Translations under genes and position numbers: made by a program
In this document: one piece after another, positions 10,960 to 22,580 of the stretch
How positions within the stretch are numbered: position 1 is the first letter of the stretch
How the letters are laid out: each line of letters starts with the position of its first letter
Source: Ascaphus truei
Taxonomy: Eukaryota > Chordata > Amphibia > Anura > Ascaphidae
Reading direction: 5' to 3'
DNA: 64,000 nucleotides
Assembly: GCA_036426205.1 (NCBI GenBank)
Contig: CM071586.1
Location: 7,185,663-7,249,662 of the forward strand
Notes under the pieces: model-generated
Told to the model about the DNA's origin: nothing
Databases searched by the model: none
What the model saw: only the letters and a program-made list of their open reading frames with translations

Positions 10960-12354
10960 ATTGACTGTTTAGTGGGGGCTCAGATTTCCTTCAAGTTTTT
11001 GTTTATAAGGATCATTTTCCATCACACAATGTATACAAGTGTTTGGATAATTTTGAGAACTGGAGTGTTTTTTGGCAATTTTGGGTGACAATCTGCAAGG
11101 ATCTATTGTAATTTTGTGCCCGGGGAACTTTTTATTTCATTTTTTAGTTATTGTTTTTAAAAATGGAGGCTGTTACTGATGATTCACAAGGAGAAACCAC
11201 TGATACAACTTATGTTGATACTTGTGATGATAATTAAGGTGGAGAAGACGTGCACAGGTGGCTTTTGATGATAACAAAGAGATTATTTGTGACGAAGCCT
11301 CGGATTTAATTACCCACTTTGTGAAATTAGAGAAACTGCTTTCACAAAACATAAGATATTGGTGGGACATTACTACTGGTACATTGGAAAATTATATAAA
11401 AGTTTAAAGAATTCCAAGGGGGTTATGTCTTAAAAAAGCACCTACTTTTGGTTTCCTTAATAAGGAATTTGAAAATGACTGGAAGAAAATACTCGACGAT
11501 TGTTTATTCAACCTCTTTGAGTTGATTATACAATGCAAAACAAAAGAAAAAGCTCTTTTAGTCACAGAGATTAAAACTTTACAAACAAAATTAAAAGTTT
11601 TTGACAAAATGGAAAATTATAAGAACTACGATCGTACATTGTTAAAAAATATTGACAATATAGACAATATAGAGATATCAATCATGATAAAAAAACAACA
11701 GAAGTTCGAACGTGAATGGGAAGATTATGATAAGCAGCAAATATATGAATGGCAAAAACTGACACTTAATCCGCAGAGATTTAGACAACGATTTACACCA
11801 AAAAATCGCAAAAATTCAGAATCCATTGATAAAACACCTAAGAAATATATATTGAAAACCAGAAATAATTATACATCTAGCTTTGAATCAGACTTTTCAG
11901 ATAATGAAAATAGAAATCAGGTGGTTTCCTTCAATCGTACTGAGGATAATTGGAGACAGAATGGTGTTGACCAACTGTCCTCTGGTAAATCATCTCAGGC
12001 ACCAGGTTACTCCAATGATAGAAAAGAGGGACATTCTTCCTATTCTATTCCAAAGAAGGATTCAAAAATTGAGGGAGGACAAGGAGATCAAACAAACAGA
12101 GGAGCAAGCAAAAAGAAGAAATATTCTTAGATAAGGATGAGAATAATGTACTGTAATCAACATTTCTAACACCCCCTTACTGAAGATCAATTCAGTTTGT
12201 TAAATAAGGGACTGAACTTTGCGCCCCAATGTGAATTTAACCTCTTTGATACCATCATTGATTTGCCGTTATTTGTCCGAAAATTATTGCTTAAAAAATA
12301 TTTTGCTAGATGTTCTGGAAAACAAGAACCATTTGTAAATACAGTTTATGATGA
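10960..12354 (+). pseudogene. PLE-1, N-terminal part (Penelope-like element)
   Basis: A possible start ATG is at 11163. After early frame damage the frame 11522-12130 gives a lysine/asparagine-rich coiled region (residues KTKEKALLVTEIKTLQTKLK), followed by 12197-12354 with LLNKGLNFAPQCEFNLFDTI, the conserved PLE motif upstream of the RT. The element is cut at 12355 by transposon A, and its RT and GIY-YIG parts resume at 22583. PLEs pair a telomerase-like RT with a GIY-YIG endonuclease. Several frameshifts show it is dead. Confidence 0.8.
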
Positions 12355-12356
12355 TA

Positions 12357-13578
12357 CAGCTGCGGCCACCTTTATCCTAGTGCGGCCGTATCGGCGCAAC
12401 TCTGATAACCGCGGGCAGATGCAGTATTTTTTTTCCCCCGGAATATGTTCCGGTATTTTAGCGCTTGTAATATTAGCATTTTATTAGCGCTGTCTGCAAT
12501 ACTGCAATACCGTCTAAAAACTCAGGGGGGCGTTCACGAGCTGTTGTTTTCAAAGTCTAATACTTTAGCAGTTCAAGCTATAGTACGTCAGTACGTCAGT
12601 ACACAGTCTGCGTGTGCGCGCAGTAATTGAAGATTTGCATATTTATACATGCATGTGCAGTGCTGTATGTCTCATTTGAACATTGTTGAAATGCATAGGC
12701 ATGTACTGTAACAGTATCACATTTCGGCGTATACAGCGCTCTCCCCTCGCTCGCCCCCGCACACACAGGCTAATATACTGCACTGCAGTATTTCAACTTC
12801 TTATCTTATCTACAGTACAGTACACCTCTCCCACACCATTCCTTTGAATGTGTGTCTTTCTGGTTTCAATCACATTCCTGCTTGCTAGCTGATGATTACT
12901 GCGCATGCGTCTATAACTTCACCACTGCTTGCTTGCGAAGTTCAACAGAAAGTGACCAAAAAAAAAAAATTCTCGTCATTTTTTATTTTTATTTTTTCCA
13001 CAAGCCTGCTTAAACCATCTTGATATTACGATATTCAATCTGTGCTGTAGCTTTTGACTGCGACATTGTGCGTTTGACTGCACATGGTTGATTTGTGTGG
13101 TTTTGATGTATTTGGGGGTGTGGGGATCAAATTACCCATCCACCCCCCAACCCTTTGAGGCTTTGGTTACGGTAACGCTTGTGATAATCCCTTCTCGAAT
13201 TTGATATGTAAATCTGATTTGCACAGCACTGTGAAATTGAGAGTTAAAAAAAACATAATCTGATTTATGTTTTTGATGCAGTAAGTTACCACTTTTTGTC
13301 ATTCTTTCTTTTTCTTTGGTGTAGGGGAGGGGGGGGGGTTGTAAATGATTATGATTATCATGAATGTGAAGAAATATTTATTTTATTTTATCAGGAACAA
13401 AAAATACAAATATACAAATAATCATGAATAATACAAAATGCAGTCTTTATTTAGTTCTTCTGTCAGTTGAAAATTGAGGGCCGGTGGATAATCATGAATA
13501 ATGCACATTGATAATAATATTAATTAATAATATATAATATATAATAATATATATAATAATATAAAATTTTCCGTCTTA
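12357..13578. other. Left arm of transposon A, non-coding
   Basis: No gene is seen. The arm is alignable to 25080-25860 and 27020-27420 of copy B, for example the segments around 'gatattagcattttatt' and 'tctgcaatactgcaat'. It contains CpG-rich stretches and poly-A/T runs near 12960. Conservation between the copies suggests subterminal sequence needed for mobility or expression. Confidence 0.6.
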
Positions 13579-14048
13579 GGGCCTCATGCAGAGAGCAGCG
13601 CTATGAACAATCTCGCCATTTTCCGGCGAAAATCGCGCTAAAAACAGCTGAAAATGGCGAGTTTGGAAAAAAGCGCCATTTTTTTTTTTCCAATTGAAAA
13701 TCTCGCCGCGCGGCTGGCGAGAAACTACATCTCGCCAGTCTGAAAAATATCCAAATTCAGAAAGCCGCGCTCGCCATCTAGCGGCTGTTTTTGGCGCGAT
13801 TTTCGTCAATTTTCTCCGCCAACTAAAGTTGGCAAGAAGCCGGCTATAGGGGAAAAAAAAAATGCGCGATTTTTTTTTTCTCTCCCTTTCAGCTGCGCGA
13901 ATCTCCTCCTTTACAATTCTCCACATGCAGTAATGCTAAAAATAGCGGATTTTGCCCATTTCTGCATATGGAGAATAAAACTCTCCATTAAAGCTACTTT
14001 TTCTGAAACTCTCCAATTTTTAAATTCGCTGCTCTCTGCATGAGGCCC
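13579..14048. mobile_element. Harbinger-type MITE, 470 bp
   Basis: Perfect 22-base terminal inverted repeats beginning GGGCCTCATGCAGAG, with a TTA duplication at 13576-13578 and 14049-14051. The 3-bp TTA target and GGG start fit PIF/Harbinger. Copy B has the empty site (about 27611: ttccgtgtttatcttg). No transposase inside; the interior is rich in short palindromic tggcgag/ctcgcca units. Confidence 0.9.
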
Positions 14049-14218
14049 TTAATCTTCTTCCTCATTCTGTGTAGTTCATTGAGAGAGGGGAGGTTTTGTG
14101 TAAATCATGACTGCACTTTAGATACACTTTACTGTACACGCAGTTCACACAATGTACACATGATAGCCCCCCCCCCCTTTCCATCATTTTTTTCTTTGAA
14201 AAGACAAGAAAAGAAAAA

Positions 14219-14560
14219 ATTAGTGCAGTTATGTGCATATTATGGCATTGTGTACTGTATAGCTACTCCATATTGGACTGCAGTATGCAGTTAGTACTGT
14301 CAAACTAGTCTACACTGGAGCTACTGTATAGTGTAACTACGGTTAAATACTTTGCAACCAGATGGCAAGTCAGGAAAGAAAAAAATTGTGCAGTTAGGTG
14401 CATATTATGGCATTGTGTTCTGTATTGTGTTCTGTATAGCTACTCCCTACAGTATGCAGTTAGTACTGTCAAACTAGTCTATACTGGAACTACTGTATAC
14501 TGTGACTACTGTTAAATACTTTGAAACCAGATGGCTAGTGCTGCTCTCTCAGGAAAGAAA
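14219..14560 (+). repeat. Tandem duplication of about 170 bp in transposon A
   Basis: Two copies starting 'agtgcagttatgtgcatatt' and 'gtgcagttaggtgcatatt' follow each other downstream of the transposase gene. Copy B has only one equivalent (about 27798), so the duplication is specific to copy A. Confidence 0.65.
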
Positions 14561-14626
14561 AAATCTGTGCCATACTTACCTGTATCATACTGTACTTACA
14601 ATACTACAGAACAGTACTATACCATA

Positions 14627-16130
14627 CTACCTTCCTGATGCTTGCCAAGTACGCTCGATCACAATGGGCAACACAGTCGCAATATGGTCAATATATTTAT
14701 TGCATCGTTCCACGGTGAGTACATCGTTCCAAAAACTCATTATGCCTTGCGCCAACTCATCCTTTTTGGAAGGTTTCACGACTTTTCGGATATGATCCTT
14801 CAGCTGATGCCAGACCATTTCGATAGGATTGAAGTCTGGCGATCTGTCATTGGAAGGGGAAAAAAAAGGACAATTAATGAAAGAGATACCGTACACAGTA
14901 AAAACAGTGGGAAAAAATGAGACACGGTTACCGCACTTACTCCGTTGGCGTCTTCACCCAGTTGATACCGCGCTCAAGAATATGCGCTGTTGACGCGGTG
15001 TGCTTCGGATCGTTGTCCTGGTAGAAACGGTGACCATCTGGGAACTCACGTGTGATGTATTTCACAATCTCAGGCACAATTTGCTCTGGGAAAAAAGCTT
15101 TATTCATGATTATTATAACAAGAAAAGAAAAGTGCTCACAAAACTGCACACTAGTACAGTAAAGTGCATAAGGCAAAAGCGTGTGACTTATTTTACCTTC
15201 AAAGATGACAATGCATCCTGGTCCACGCCTAGAGATGGCACCCCACACATGCATCTTCACTGGGTGTTTTGAACGCGGCTTCATAGATATGCGACGACCT
15301 TTTTTGTGGAATGCAAAGGTGGCAAATCTCTACAGTAGACTCATCAGTGACGATGCAATCCTGGAAAGTTTCTCCACTGTCGATCCATGCCTGGGCCTGG
15401 ACCACTCTCTTGATCTTGTTAAGGTCCCTTATCATAGGGTACGCTCTGTAATGACAAGGAATAATTTTATAGGTACAGTACACTTTCTTAAACAACACTT
15501 TAACCTCCTGTACTATCCAGTATCAACCTCACACGTCCATATTTCCATCCAATTCTGCGTCTCATCTTCTTTATGCTGGTCTCGGATACAGTGAGATTGT
15601 GATTTTGCAGCAGAGTGTATTTGACCCTTAAGGCACTCTTCTCATCATTCTCTTCACGTATTTTGTCGACCAGAAGAGTTGTCTCCCTACAGTGTACAGA
15701 AAAAAACAATCCGGTAAGTTACAGTGCAGTAGGCCACAAGTACAGCACATCATTTACAGTGAACAATTAATGATGCAGCAATATAAACAATAATAGATAT
15801 ACTGTATTATATACTTTAGTTATATAAATATAGCGAAATAACTATAAAATTAGATAGATCTATACTAAATAGTTATATTAATATGCAGCAATATAAACAA
15901 TAATAGATATACTGTATTATATAGTTATATAAATATACTTACGCGTTAGTTATCGTTGGTGTCCTCGTGCGTTGTTTGGTTTTTCTGTGTGCATGATAGC
16001 ACACGGTGGTTGATGGCACAACGAGGCCAGAAGCAGCTAACCAGCGTTGGATATCTGCAATTCGTTGTCCGCTCGTGTACATCTCCTTAATTCTCATGCT
16101 GAGATCCTTTGAAATCTTTTTAACAGGCAT
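14627..16130 (-). pseudogene. Tc1/mariner-superfamily transposase of transposon A, five exons, frameshifted in exon 3
   Basis: Cut-and-paste transposase acting on the element ends. Exons by splice consensus and frame: 16130-15943, 15686-15528, 15445-15197, 15085-14941, 14843-14627; all introns start GT and end AG. Exon 1 encodes an N-terminal helix-turn-helix; exon 3 has TDEST with the first catalytic Asp; exon 4 [12 protein letters not shown] with the second; joining exons 4 and 5 recreates TESPDFNPIE with the catalytic Glu, about 32 residues after the second Asp. Relative to copy B, exon 3 has lost 8 bases after ACTGT and gained 3, so the frame is broken. A 3' splice site (tctactcacag) just upstream of the ATG predicts a 5' non-coding exon. 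The C-terminus ([13 protein letters not shown]) is typical of Tc1-like DDE enzymes. Confidence 0.85.
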
Positions 16131-16388
16131 TGCTGTGAGTAGAAAGAAATACAAGCACAAGAATGTATATTCGATGTTTAGTCGATGTGTATTCAATGTG
16201 CAGTGAATCCACAAAATGGATGGTGTATTTATACGTTAATGACTCACATTAGAGTACGCCCACTTTTAACACCTGTACCTCGTCGCCATGCATAAAAGGT
16301 TACACACTTTGCATACAGTAGCCCACCACTCGATGATCTGTATCTGAACTTTACCTTGTCCAGATACTGCATTGTGCCATCTGATTCC
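16131..16388. promoter_or_regulatory. Divergent promoter between transposase and BEN-like gene, copy A
   Basis: The two genes point away from each other. On the minus strand GTATAAATAC (about 16227-16236) looks like a TATA box for the transposase; on the plus strand GCATAAAAGG (about 16291-16300) looks like one for the BEN-like gene. Both are conserved at 30152 and 30207 in copy B. Transcription starts are not known; this is inferred from position and conservation. Confidence 0.5.
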
Positions 16389-17794
16389 ATGGATAAACCC
16401 TGATTCTATGGACGCAGGAAGCCACTCGCCTCTGCCGTGCCATTTCCAAGCCAAGTCCAAAGCGAAAGGCTGAGGCTAATAAAGAAAACCTTCTGCTGAC
16501 CCCAAAAGCTAAGGGTTTTAATACTCGTAAGCCTTATTATGTCAAGAAGAAATTCAGTGATGTACACTCAAGGCAAAACAAATGGCAACCAACCCATCAA
16601 ACCCGCATGCCACATCCTCGATTACGCTTTGACGACTCTGCCGCTGCTCTCCCGGAAATCCACAGCCCATCTTCTCCACTACTCTTCGACGACGCTGCCA
16701 CTGGTCTCCCGGAAATCCATGGGTCACTTTCTCCATTACACTTAGATGACTCTGTCGCTTCTCGCCCGGAAATCCACAGGTCACTTTCTCCATCCCTCTT
16801 TGACGACGCTGCCGATTCTCTCCCGGAAATCCACAGGTCACCTCCTCCATCCTTCTTCGATGATGCTGCCGCTTCTCTCCAGGGAACCCCCATCTCATCC
16901 TCCGTAGCACCCATCCACCCAGATGTCCACAGCACCCCATGCGCAAGAACCAGCTCGTTAGACCGCATGCTGAATGGGTTAAGTATCGATATCCCCGGGA
17001 ACTCTACTATGCTGATAAAGATAGATCTTCTTTTAGAGACCATGCTAAATATGGATCAACGGATGGAGAAGATGGATCAACAGCTGGAGAAGATGGATCA
17101 ACGGATGGAGAAGATAGAGACTGACATAGCGGGGATACATAATTTGCTCAGTGTTCATGGCCCTGAATCCAACGCCGAGCAGGAGGGTGGCATGGATGGG
17201 ATGAATGGGACCTTTGACCACCTTCCAACACTAAGCGCACCCCCTCCACCAGAAGAATTTGTGTACATGTATGCCGTTGACGAGGAGGATAACATGACAA
17301 CCCCATCAAGACCACGCCCTGACACAACACGGCGACCAAGACAGGAGGAAAGCTTCCTCCCAGACAACCTACCCTCACCCACCACCAAAAGCACACCCAC
17401 TCCCAGAAGCACACCCACTCCCAGAATCCAACCTACATACGCTTGCATCGATACGGTGCCCGACATTATCCTGCGCGAGCTGCCACCGGCACTCAGGGAG
17501 AAGTATAGGGTGATGAGTGCTGGTTTACCCCAGAAGTATGGCATGTTAATTTTTAAGCACCACGTGTCCTACTTGGTGTACTGTGGGTGGGCCAAAAATG
17601 TAAACTACGAAGGAAATCGCGAGAAAAGGACGCTTCCTGAAAATTTAAGAAGGACTATTGTGGAGGAATTGCGGCGCTATTTTTCAATTTCAGATCCTTT
17701 AATGAAAATCGTTCGAGACTCCATTAATGGCATTTTGCGTCATACATGGCATCGGCCTTGGAAGGACAATCTGGTGGGGATGGAATTTGCGTGA
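16389..17794 (+). pseudogene. BEN-like transposon protein, copy A, with a stop near the N-terminus
   Basis: The start matching copy B is the ATG at 16389, but codon 5 is TGA where copy B has CGA, and a basic stretch is deleted. An open frame remains from 16607 (395 codons). Visible parts: about six repeats of roughly 20 residues built on (F/L)DDxAAxLPEIHxSLSP (residues 5-110); a coiled coil of heptads MDQRMEK (about 145-185); a Pro/Thr-rich linker; and a C-terminal domain (about 282-395) with PPALREKYR, LRRTIVEELRRYF and VRDSINGILRH, which fits the spacing and closing motif of BEN domains. BEN domains bind DNA or protein. The assignment is by eye and tentative. AATAAA follows at 17845. Confidence 0.65.
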
Positions 17795-17873
17795 CTGTTC
17801 AACTGTTGTTTATTTTTTGACTTTTGCTTGTTTTAACTTGTATTAATAAAGAAATGTTTTTACTTAAACAAGA

Positions 17874-17976
17874 CCTGCACAATTCAAGTCCTCGAGGGCC
17901 TCAAACAGGCCCGGTTTTCAAGGTTATCCTGAAAACCAGGCCTGTTTGCGGCCCTCGAGGACTGGAGTTGTGCAGG
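17874..17976. mobile_element. 103-bp foldback element in copy A
   Basis: An almost complete inverted repeat, opening CCTGCACAATT and closing AGTTGTGCAGG with a loop at 'ttat'. The same element recurs at 18196-18298 and, in copy B, at 31938-32040. It lies in the 3' region of the BEN-like gene. Confidence 0.75.
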
Positions 17977-18195
17977 CCTGACTTACTGTATTGTACACCA
18001 TCCTACTGTAAATGGTTTGACTTTCTGTACTTTAATAAAGGAGATGTTGTGTGTTTTAAATTTTATTAATAAAGAATTTTTTTTACTAACACCATACTGT
18101 TGTGCTGTAAATGTTTTGACTTTCTGTACTTTAATAAAGGAGATGTTGCGTGTTTTAAATTTTATTAATAAAGAAATGTTTTTACTTAAACAAGA

Positions 18196-18298
18196 CCTGC
18201 ACAATTCCAGTCCTCGAGGGGCGCAAACAGGCCTGATTTTCAAGGTTATCCTGAAAACCGGGCCTGTTTGCGGCCCTCGAGGACTGGAGTTGTGCAGG
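18196..18298. mobile_element. Second copy of the 103-bp foldback
   Basis: Same inverted repeat 322 bases downstream of the first, with matching flanks (aataaagaaatgtttttact), so a segment of about 320 bases was duplicated in tandem in copy A. Copy B has one. Confidence 0.75.
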
Positions 18299-18309
18299 CC
18301 TGACTTACT

Positions 18310-19293
18310 GTACTGTACACCATCCTATTGTAAATGTTTTGACTTTCTGCATATAAATGTTTTCACTAGCAGTAAACCATACACCTGTTAATGTTTTGAA
18401 TTGCTGTACCCTTTAAATGTTTTTAAATTGTATTTGTAAATAAATGATTTTGTACTTACTCCAATAAAAGAAAATGTTGATTTGTTTTAAATTGTTCCAT
18501 TGTCTCCTTTTATACTGTAACAAAATACAGTGTTTCTAGAACATACAGTACTGTCCAGGCATACTGAACAGTACTGTATACTACTGTACTGTATACTGTA
18601 GGCATGCTCAGTACTGTATATCACAAGAGTATTAAAACAATACATGCTGCACGGGTATAGAATACACATATGTACTGGAATACATGTAGAATAAATGCAT
18701 ACTTTTTATTTTTCGGGTTTATTATACAGTATACTTTATATAAAAAAGTATTGTATACGGTCTGAAAACAACAGCATACTGTTTCAGGTTTTCTATGAAA
18801 CGCTCAGTTACAGTATTCTATCCTAATCAATAACAACGGCCACTAAACTGTAGACTCCGGTACAGTACGTGTTTTTTAAAATCCTATTCAGCAATGTGCA
18901 GGCATTGTTATACAAATTCGATATTATCCATCGAAAATCCCTCCATGTGCCATTTTCCGCATGAGATGACAAAGTTTTCTTTTCTGAGGAAAAACAAAAG
19001 TAAAAGTTTTACTGTAATGGTCAGTCAGCCCCCAAAAGAAGTTCCCACAGTCAGTCCCACCAATAATTTTCTCGGGGGGCGTCTCCTGTTCACATGCGCA
19101 TGCGCCTACTGTAGATGTGATGACACACATATGCGTTTCAAGAAGGTTCCAATGCGCATGCGCCTAGCTTTCCACCAATTGTGCAGTATCTACTGTAGAA
19201 GCTGCTCAGCCAATGATATTGCTTACAGGAGAATCGCTTGACTGTGCATTGATATTGATATTTCAAAAACAGAATAAAATACGGCAACATTAC
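18310..19293. other. Conserved non-coding spacer between BEN-like and forkhead genes, copy A
   Basis: No convincing gene. Several AATAAA signals occur at 18425-18470. The part 18800-19230 aligns to 32440-32830 in copy B, including paired 'aatgcgcatgcgcctag' palindromic motifs (about 19151). If the forkhead transcript is spliced from the GTGAGT at 19286-19291 its downstream exon could lie here, but none is evident. Confidence 0.5.
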
Positions 19294-19307
19294 TCACCAT
19301 AGACTTT

Positions 19308-20715
19308 CATTAGGAATATAAAAGTGTCTACATTTATCAATTGTAATTCGAATTTCATTGTGTACATATTGAATTGTGGTTGTGGCAGGCGCTACATTGG
19401 ACGCACCATTAGACTTTTGAAAGTTAGGATAATGGAGCATGTTAGAGCTATAAAAAAATCGTACTATTACACATCCAGTGTCACGTCATTTTGCACATTG
19501 TTCAAAGGGGGGTATCCAGAACTTCACGTTTTCGGCTATTGAGCATGTTCCTCCACCCATTAGGGGTGGTGACAGACTGAACATGCTCAATAGACGAGAG
19601 ATGTTCTGGATCTTTAGCATGGATTCCCTACACCCGAATGGGATTATCCAAGATTGGGAATTAATACACTTTTTATAAAAATATTTCATTTCTAAGATTA
19701 GTCTTAATATAATATAATGTCTTTACATTTATATTTATATTCATACTAAATGTGAACTAATGGGTGATTCTTCTATTTTTCCACTGCTTAGGGGTTATCT
19801 AGTTTGTTATATTATAATTAAAGTGTTGTATTCTATACATTCTTAATATATATCATTTTTTGAATCTATTTTATATACTCACATATTTTGATTCTAGATG
19901 TGTTTAATAAATTCCCCAGTATTGATATATTTTTTATACTAATTATATGGTTTATTATTTTTTAGTATATCTTACATTTATATAGTATTCCTATGTTCTG
20001 TACTATTTCATACATATACATATGTATTTCTTTAAATATTATGTTTAGTTATTTATTATTGTTTAGTCCTACCAAAAGATTGTCTATTTCTTTTTCTATT
20101 TAGTTAAAGGTTATTTATATCATTATATGTTATTAAGTACATTGCTGTAAGACATAAAAATAATGGTATGAGTTATGGGTTCATGGTTGGGTATAATTAT
20201 TTATGTCCCCATTTATCAATTAAGAGTTTAATTTAGTTAGATTATGTTTTAATTCTTGATTTCTTTTTTTGTATAGTATATTGTTCTTCTTTTCATCTAT
20301 TGCTTTGTTTAATATATTTTAATCTTTTGTTATTTTGCTTCGTTTTTGCTCTATGTACTGATTTAGCATCGAGTTGTGTATTTGTATTGTACTTCCGCCT
20401 TTGCCTTTTCAATGCGGAGGTATTTCTACCCTATGAGGCCACCGTAGTTCATACGGGGACTCAGTTTCAGCCAGATTCATTCTGACTGATTTTTGGCGCG
20501 AAATCACTTCCGCATTGACTGGCATATAAGGGGGATCAGCGGGGACATAGGTCACTCTTTGATAAAGCGCTATTTAGCGCGAAATGCATTAGAGGACCCT
20601 TTTTATGTAGCTTTTGCTACCATGCATCTCTATTAAAGCATTTTTAATTTTCATTAATCAGCCTCCAGCCCTACTTTTTTCAGCAGTGCTCCACCATCTC
20701 TCCACGCATACTTGA
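19308..20715 (+). mobile_element. PLE-2: 5'-truncated Penelope-like element inside transposon A
   Basis: Bounded by a perfect 14-bp target duplication (tcaccatagacttt at 19294-19307 and 20716-20729). Frames at 19324-19680 encode the C-terminal GIY-YIG region: YILNCGCGRRYIGRT, then RIMEHVRAI and PPIRGGDRLNMLNRRE, with one frameshift near 19510. The RT is missing. The AT-rich 3' UTR ends with a hammerhead-like module at 20557-20596 (TTGATAAA, perfect GCGCTA/TAGCGC hairpin, GAAATGC). Confidence 0.85.
20557..20596 (+). ncRNA. Hammerhead-like stem-loop in PLE-2
   Basis: TTGATAAA is followed by a perfect 6-bp stem (GCGCTA...TAGCGC) and GAAATGCATTAG. Layout matches the catalytic core CTGATGA-stem II-GAAA with substitutions in the first box; probably a decayed ribozyme. 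PLEs are known to carry hammerheads. Confidence 0.4.
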
Positions 20716-21318
20716 TCACCATAGACTTTGCCAATCAGCTGGCGCCGAGCCACTGCAAGGCCCGTATTCTTGATTATACACGTAGTTGACAGGTGCCAGC
20801 GGATGAGGCTGGAAATCGCTTTGGTACATGCAAGCTTGCTGAAATCTGCACGCGAGATCCGGCTCAGGCTGCAGGTATTCGGGCGGGGACAGACAGCAAG
20901 GGTTGCCGGTCACCAGGTTTTCACTGACAGTCGGACCGTTATTGTAAGCTGGCGCTGTCGCTGGCGCATTGCTTGCCAGCGACTGACGTTTCTTAGTTGG
21001 TTTTAACACGACCTTTCGCCTTTTGAAGTCTCCATGATCATAGATACGGGAAAAATCCGGTGATACACACCAATACCCTCCAATAACACCGGGATCAATA
21101 TGAAAAAAACACGGATCAATACATAACTTTTTCCTTATTGCACACTTCCACACATGAGCATCTGGTGAAAATTTGTAAAAGTCATAGTTTTCGATAAAAT
21201 ACTGATACATTTGACCAACTTTTGCTATCTTATCATCTGTTGCATTAATCGCGGCCCATACTAAATAAGCGTACGTTCTGTCGGATTTTTGGAACACGGA
21301 CTGTGGTTGTGCACTCAT
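20716..21318 (-). CDS. Forkhead-domain protein of transposon A
   Basis: A 200-codon ORF from the ATG at 21318 (MSAQPQ, matching the start in copy B, which has a good Kozak context). Residues about 14-100 form a winged-helix forkhead domain: TYAYLVWAAINATDDK (helix 1), MYQYFIENYDFYK (helix 2), VWKCAIRKKLCIDPCF (helix 3) and GGYWCVSPDF (wing), then a basic RRKVVLKPTKKR tail suited to nuclear import. The usual recognition-helix pattern NSIRHNLS is here CAIRKKLC, so the Asn and His that contact bases in host forkheads are replaced. The rest is Pro/Asn-rich. The stop TGG-TGA overlaps a GTGAGT donor-like site in the unbroken element. Minus-strand gene near the right end, same orientation as the transposase. 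Role unknown; a regulator or end-binding accessory factor is an inference. Confidence 0.85.
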   Translation of the reverse strand: MSAQPQSVFQKSDRTYAYLVWAAINATDDKIAKVGQMYQYFIENYDFYKFSPDAHVWKCAIRKKLCIDPCFFHIDPGVIGGYWCVSPDFSRIYDHGDFKRRKVVLKPTKKRQSLASNAPATAPAYNNGPTVSENLVTGNPCCLSPPEYLQPEPDLACRFQQACMYQSDFQPHPLAPVNYVYNQEYGPCSGSAPADWQSLW

Positions 21319-21640
21319 GTCGGGACTCTCAGGAAAATAAAACACCAGACACTGTGCATGTATTTTTTAATATGAAAAACCTAAATTGATACATTATTGT
21401 AACTTCTTCAGCACAATACCAATGCCAATTTACAATGGACCACTGTGGTATTTTTTTAAACACCTGCAAGTCGACACATTACTGAAGTGCATGCGCATTA
21501 CAATTCATGAATATCTGCCACCTGGCAGATACGCGAAGAATTGCAACCAATTAAATCCGAACCATTATCAATAAACACATCAATAAACACATCAACCACG
21601 GGTGAGCCGGCATGAATGCAATATGAATGCGGTATGAATT

Positions 21641-22465
21641 AACCACACCCCTGAAGAAGTGCGCGCATGCGCATGAAACGCGTTGGGAATATATTCTCTT
21701 GTTGTAGAGCTGCTTTTTGTTACGGAGGACACTGTGCAGCAATTTATCAGGTCGTAAGGGGGGAGGAAAGAGAGAGGAGCATCGGTCTGGGAAACCCCGC
21801 GGTGTGTGACGTCACATCCGCCCGGAAGTTCCGCATTTCGTGCGATACACCAGCCACCCCCAACACGAGGGAACGTTTGGAAAGGAGCTCCGGTCACCAT
21901 CACCAAGGAGCATCAGTGCGATTTCCATCTTTATTGCCTGTTTACTTCCATTGTCCTGTAAGTAGGGTTTCACTTTTACCCCTCTGGACCTTGATGTTAT
22001 TCCCTGTACCCTCCGGATACCCAGCATTTTATGTTGTTATTAAATAGCTTTGTGTGAAGTTTATAGCCTTGCTAGTGTTGTTTTGTCTGTGTGTCATGTT
22101 TGTTGTGTGTTGTTAGTCCTGAATGCTATTTGTCAACATTGATTGGCATACTGCACCATAATTTGTTTTGTTGTCTTTTTTTCCACATATTGCATTGCTG
22201 TATGGTGAGAGCCGTCTGTTCACCCCTTCACTGCCTGTTCACTTAAGGACACTTTTGGTATTCTCTACTGAATGGTTTGGATTTACATTTGATTGACATT
22301 TATTTAATGGACTTCTTAGGCGCCGGTAATTCTCTTTTTTCTCTATGCTTTGTTGTCTGACTGTACTGTCAGTATTTGCCAGGCTGCCTTGTTTTTCACT
22401 GGTATTTATTTAAGTACACACTTACATATATTTTTAGTGCTGTTTTACACTGTCTTTTTTTGCTG
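21641..22465 (+). mobile_element. 825-bp retro-insertion (PLE 5'-region type) in transposon A
   Basis: Flanked by an 18-bp duplication differing at one base (atgaatgcggYatgaatt, 21623-21640 and 22466-22483). It opens with CTGAAGAAG, the hairpin TGCGC-gcat-GCGCA and GAAACGCGTTGGG (21650-21688), then a CpG-rich region with tgacgtca, then 'tgtaagtagggttt' (about 21959), the same order as in the insertion at 6865-8195. No coding capacity. Confidence 0.65.
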
Positions 22466-22483
22466 ATGAATGCGGCATGAATT

Positions 22484-22580
22484 TGACATGAACGTGGTGA
22501 AGTGTGGTGGAGTGCGTGGCATTCGGAAAAAATCCCCGAAAATATTCGGAGATGTTGGAGAATAAAAGGGGCACTGGCTG
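22484..22580. other. Right terminus of transposon A
   Basis: Continues the element after the nested insertion; 'gaagtgtggtggagtgcgtggcattcgg' in pieces aligns with 33838-33857 of copy B. The last bases GGCACTGGCTG precede the target TA at 22581. Confidence 0.65.

Larger units (their letters stand above)
12357..22580. mobile_element. Transposon A: large Tc1/mariner-type element carrying forkhead and BEN-like genes
   Basis: The ends are fixed by the host PLE: the target TA is at 12355-12356 and again at 22581-22582, and joining these restores the PLE reading frame. The left end reads CAGCTGCGGCCACCTTTATC and the inverted right end CAGCCAGTGCCCCTTTTATT, an imperfect terminal inverted repeat (about 16 of the first 22 positions agree). 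It carries a five-exon DDE transposase (minus), a BEN-like gene (plus) and a forkhead gene (minus). Nested later insertions are a Harbinger MITE (13579-14048), PLE-2 (19308-20715) and a retro-insertion (21641-22465); without them it would be about 7.5 kb. Transposon B is a second diverged copy. I know of no described element with this gene set, but could not search. Confidence 0.85.

Noticed and set aside
15000..15594. Plus-strand ORFs across the transposase
   Set aside because: Shadows of minus-strand exons; they ignore the conserved splice sites.
16133..20727. A fusion transcript joining the forkhead exon to the transposase
   Set aside because: Using the donor at the forkhead stop and the acceptor before the transposase ATG gives an immediate out-of-frame stop in both copies.
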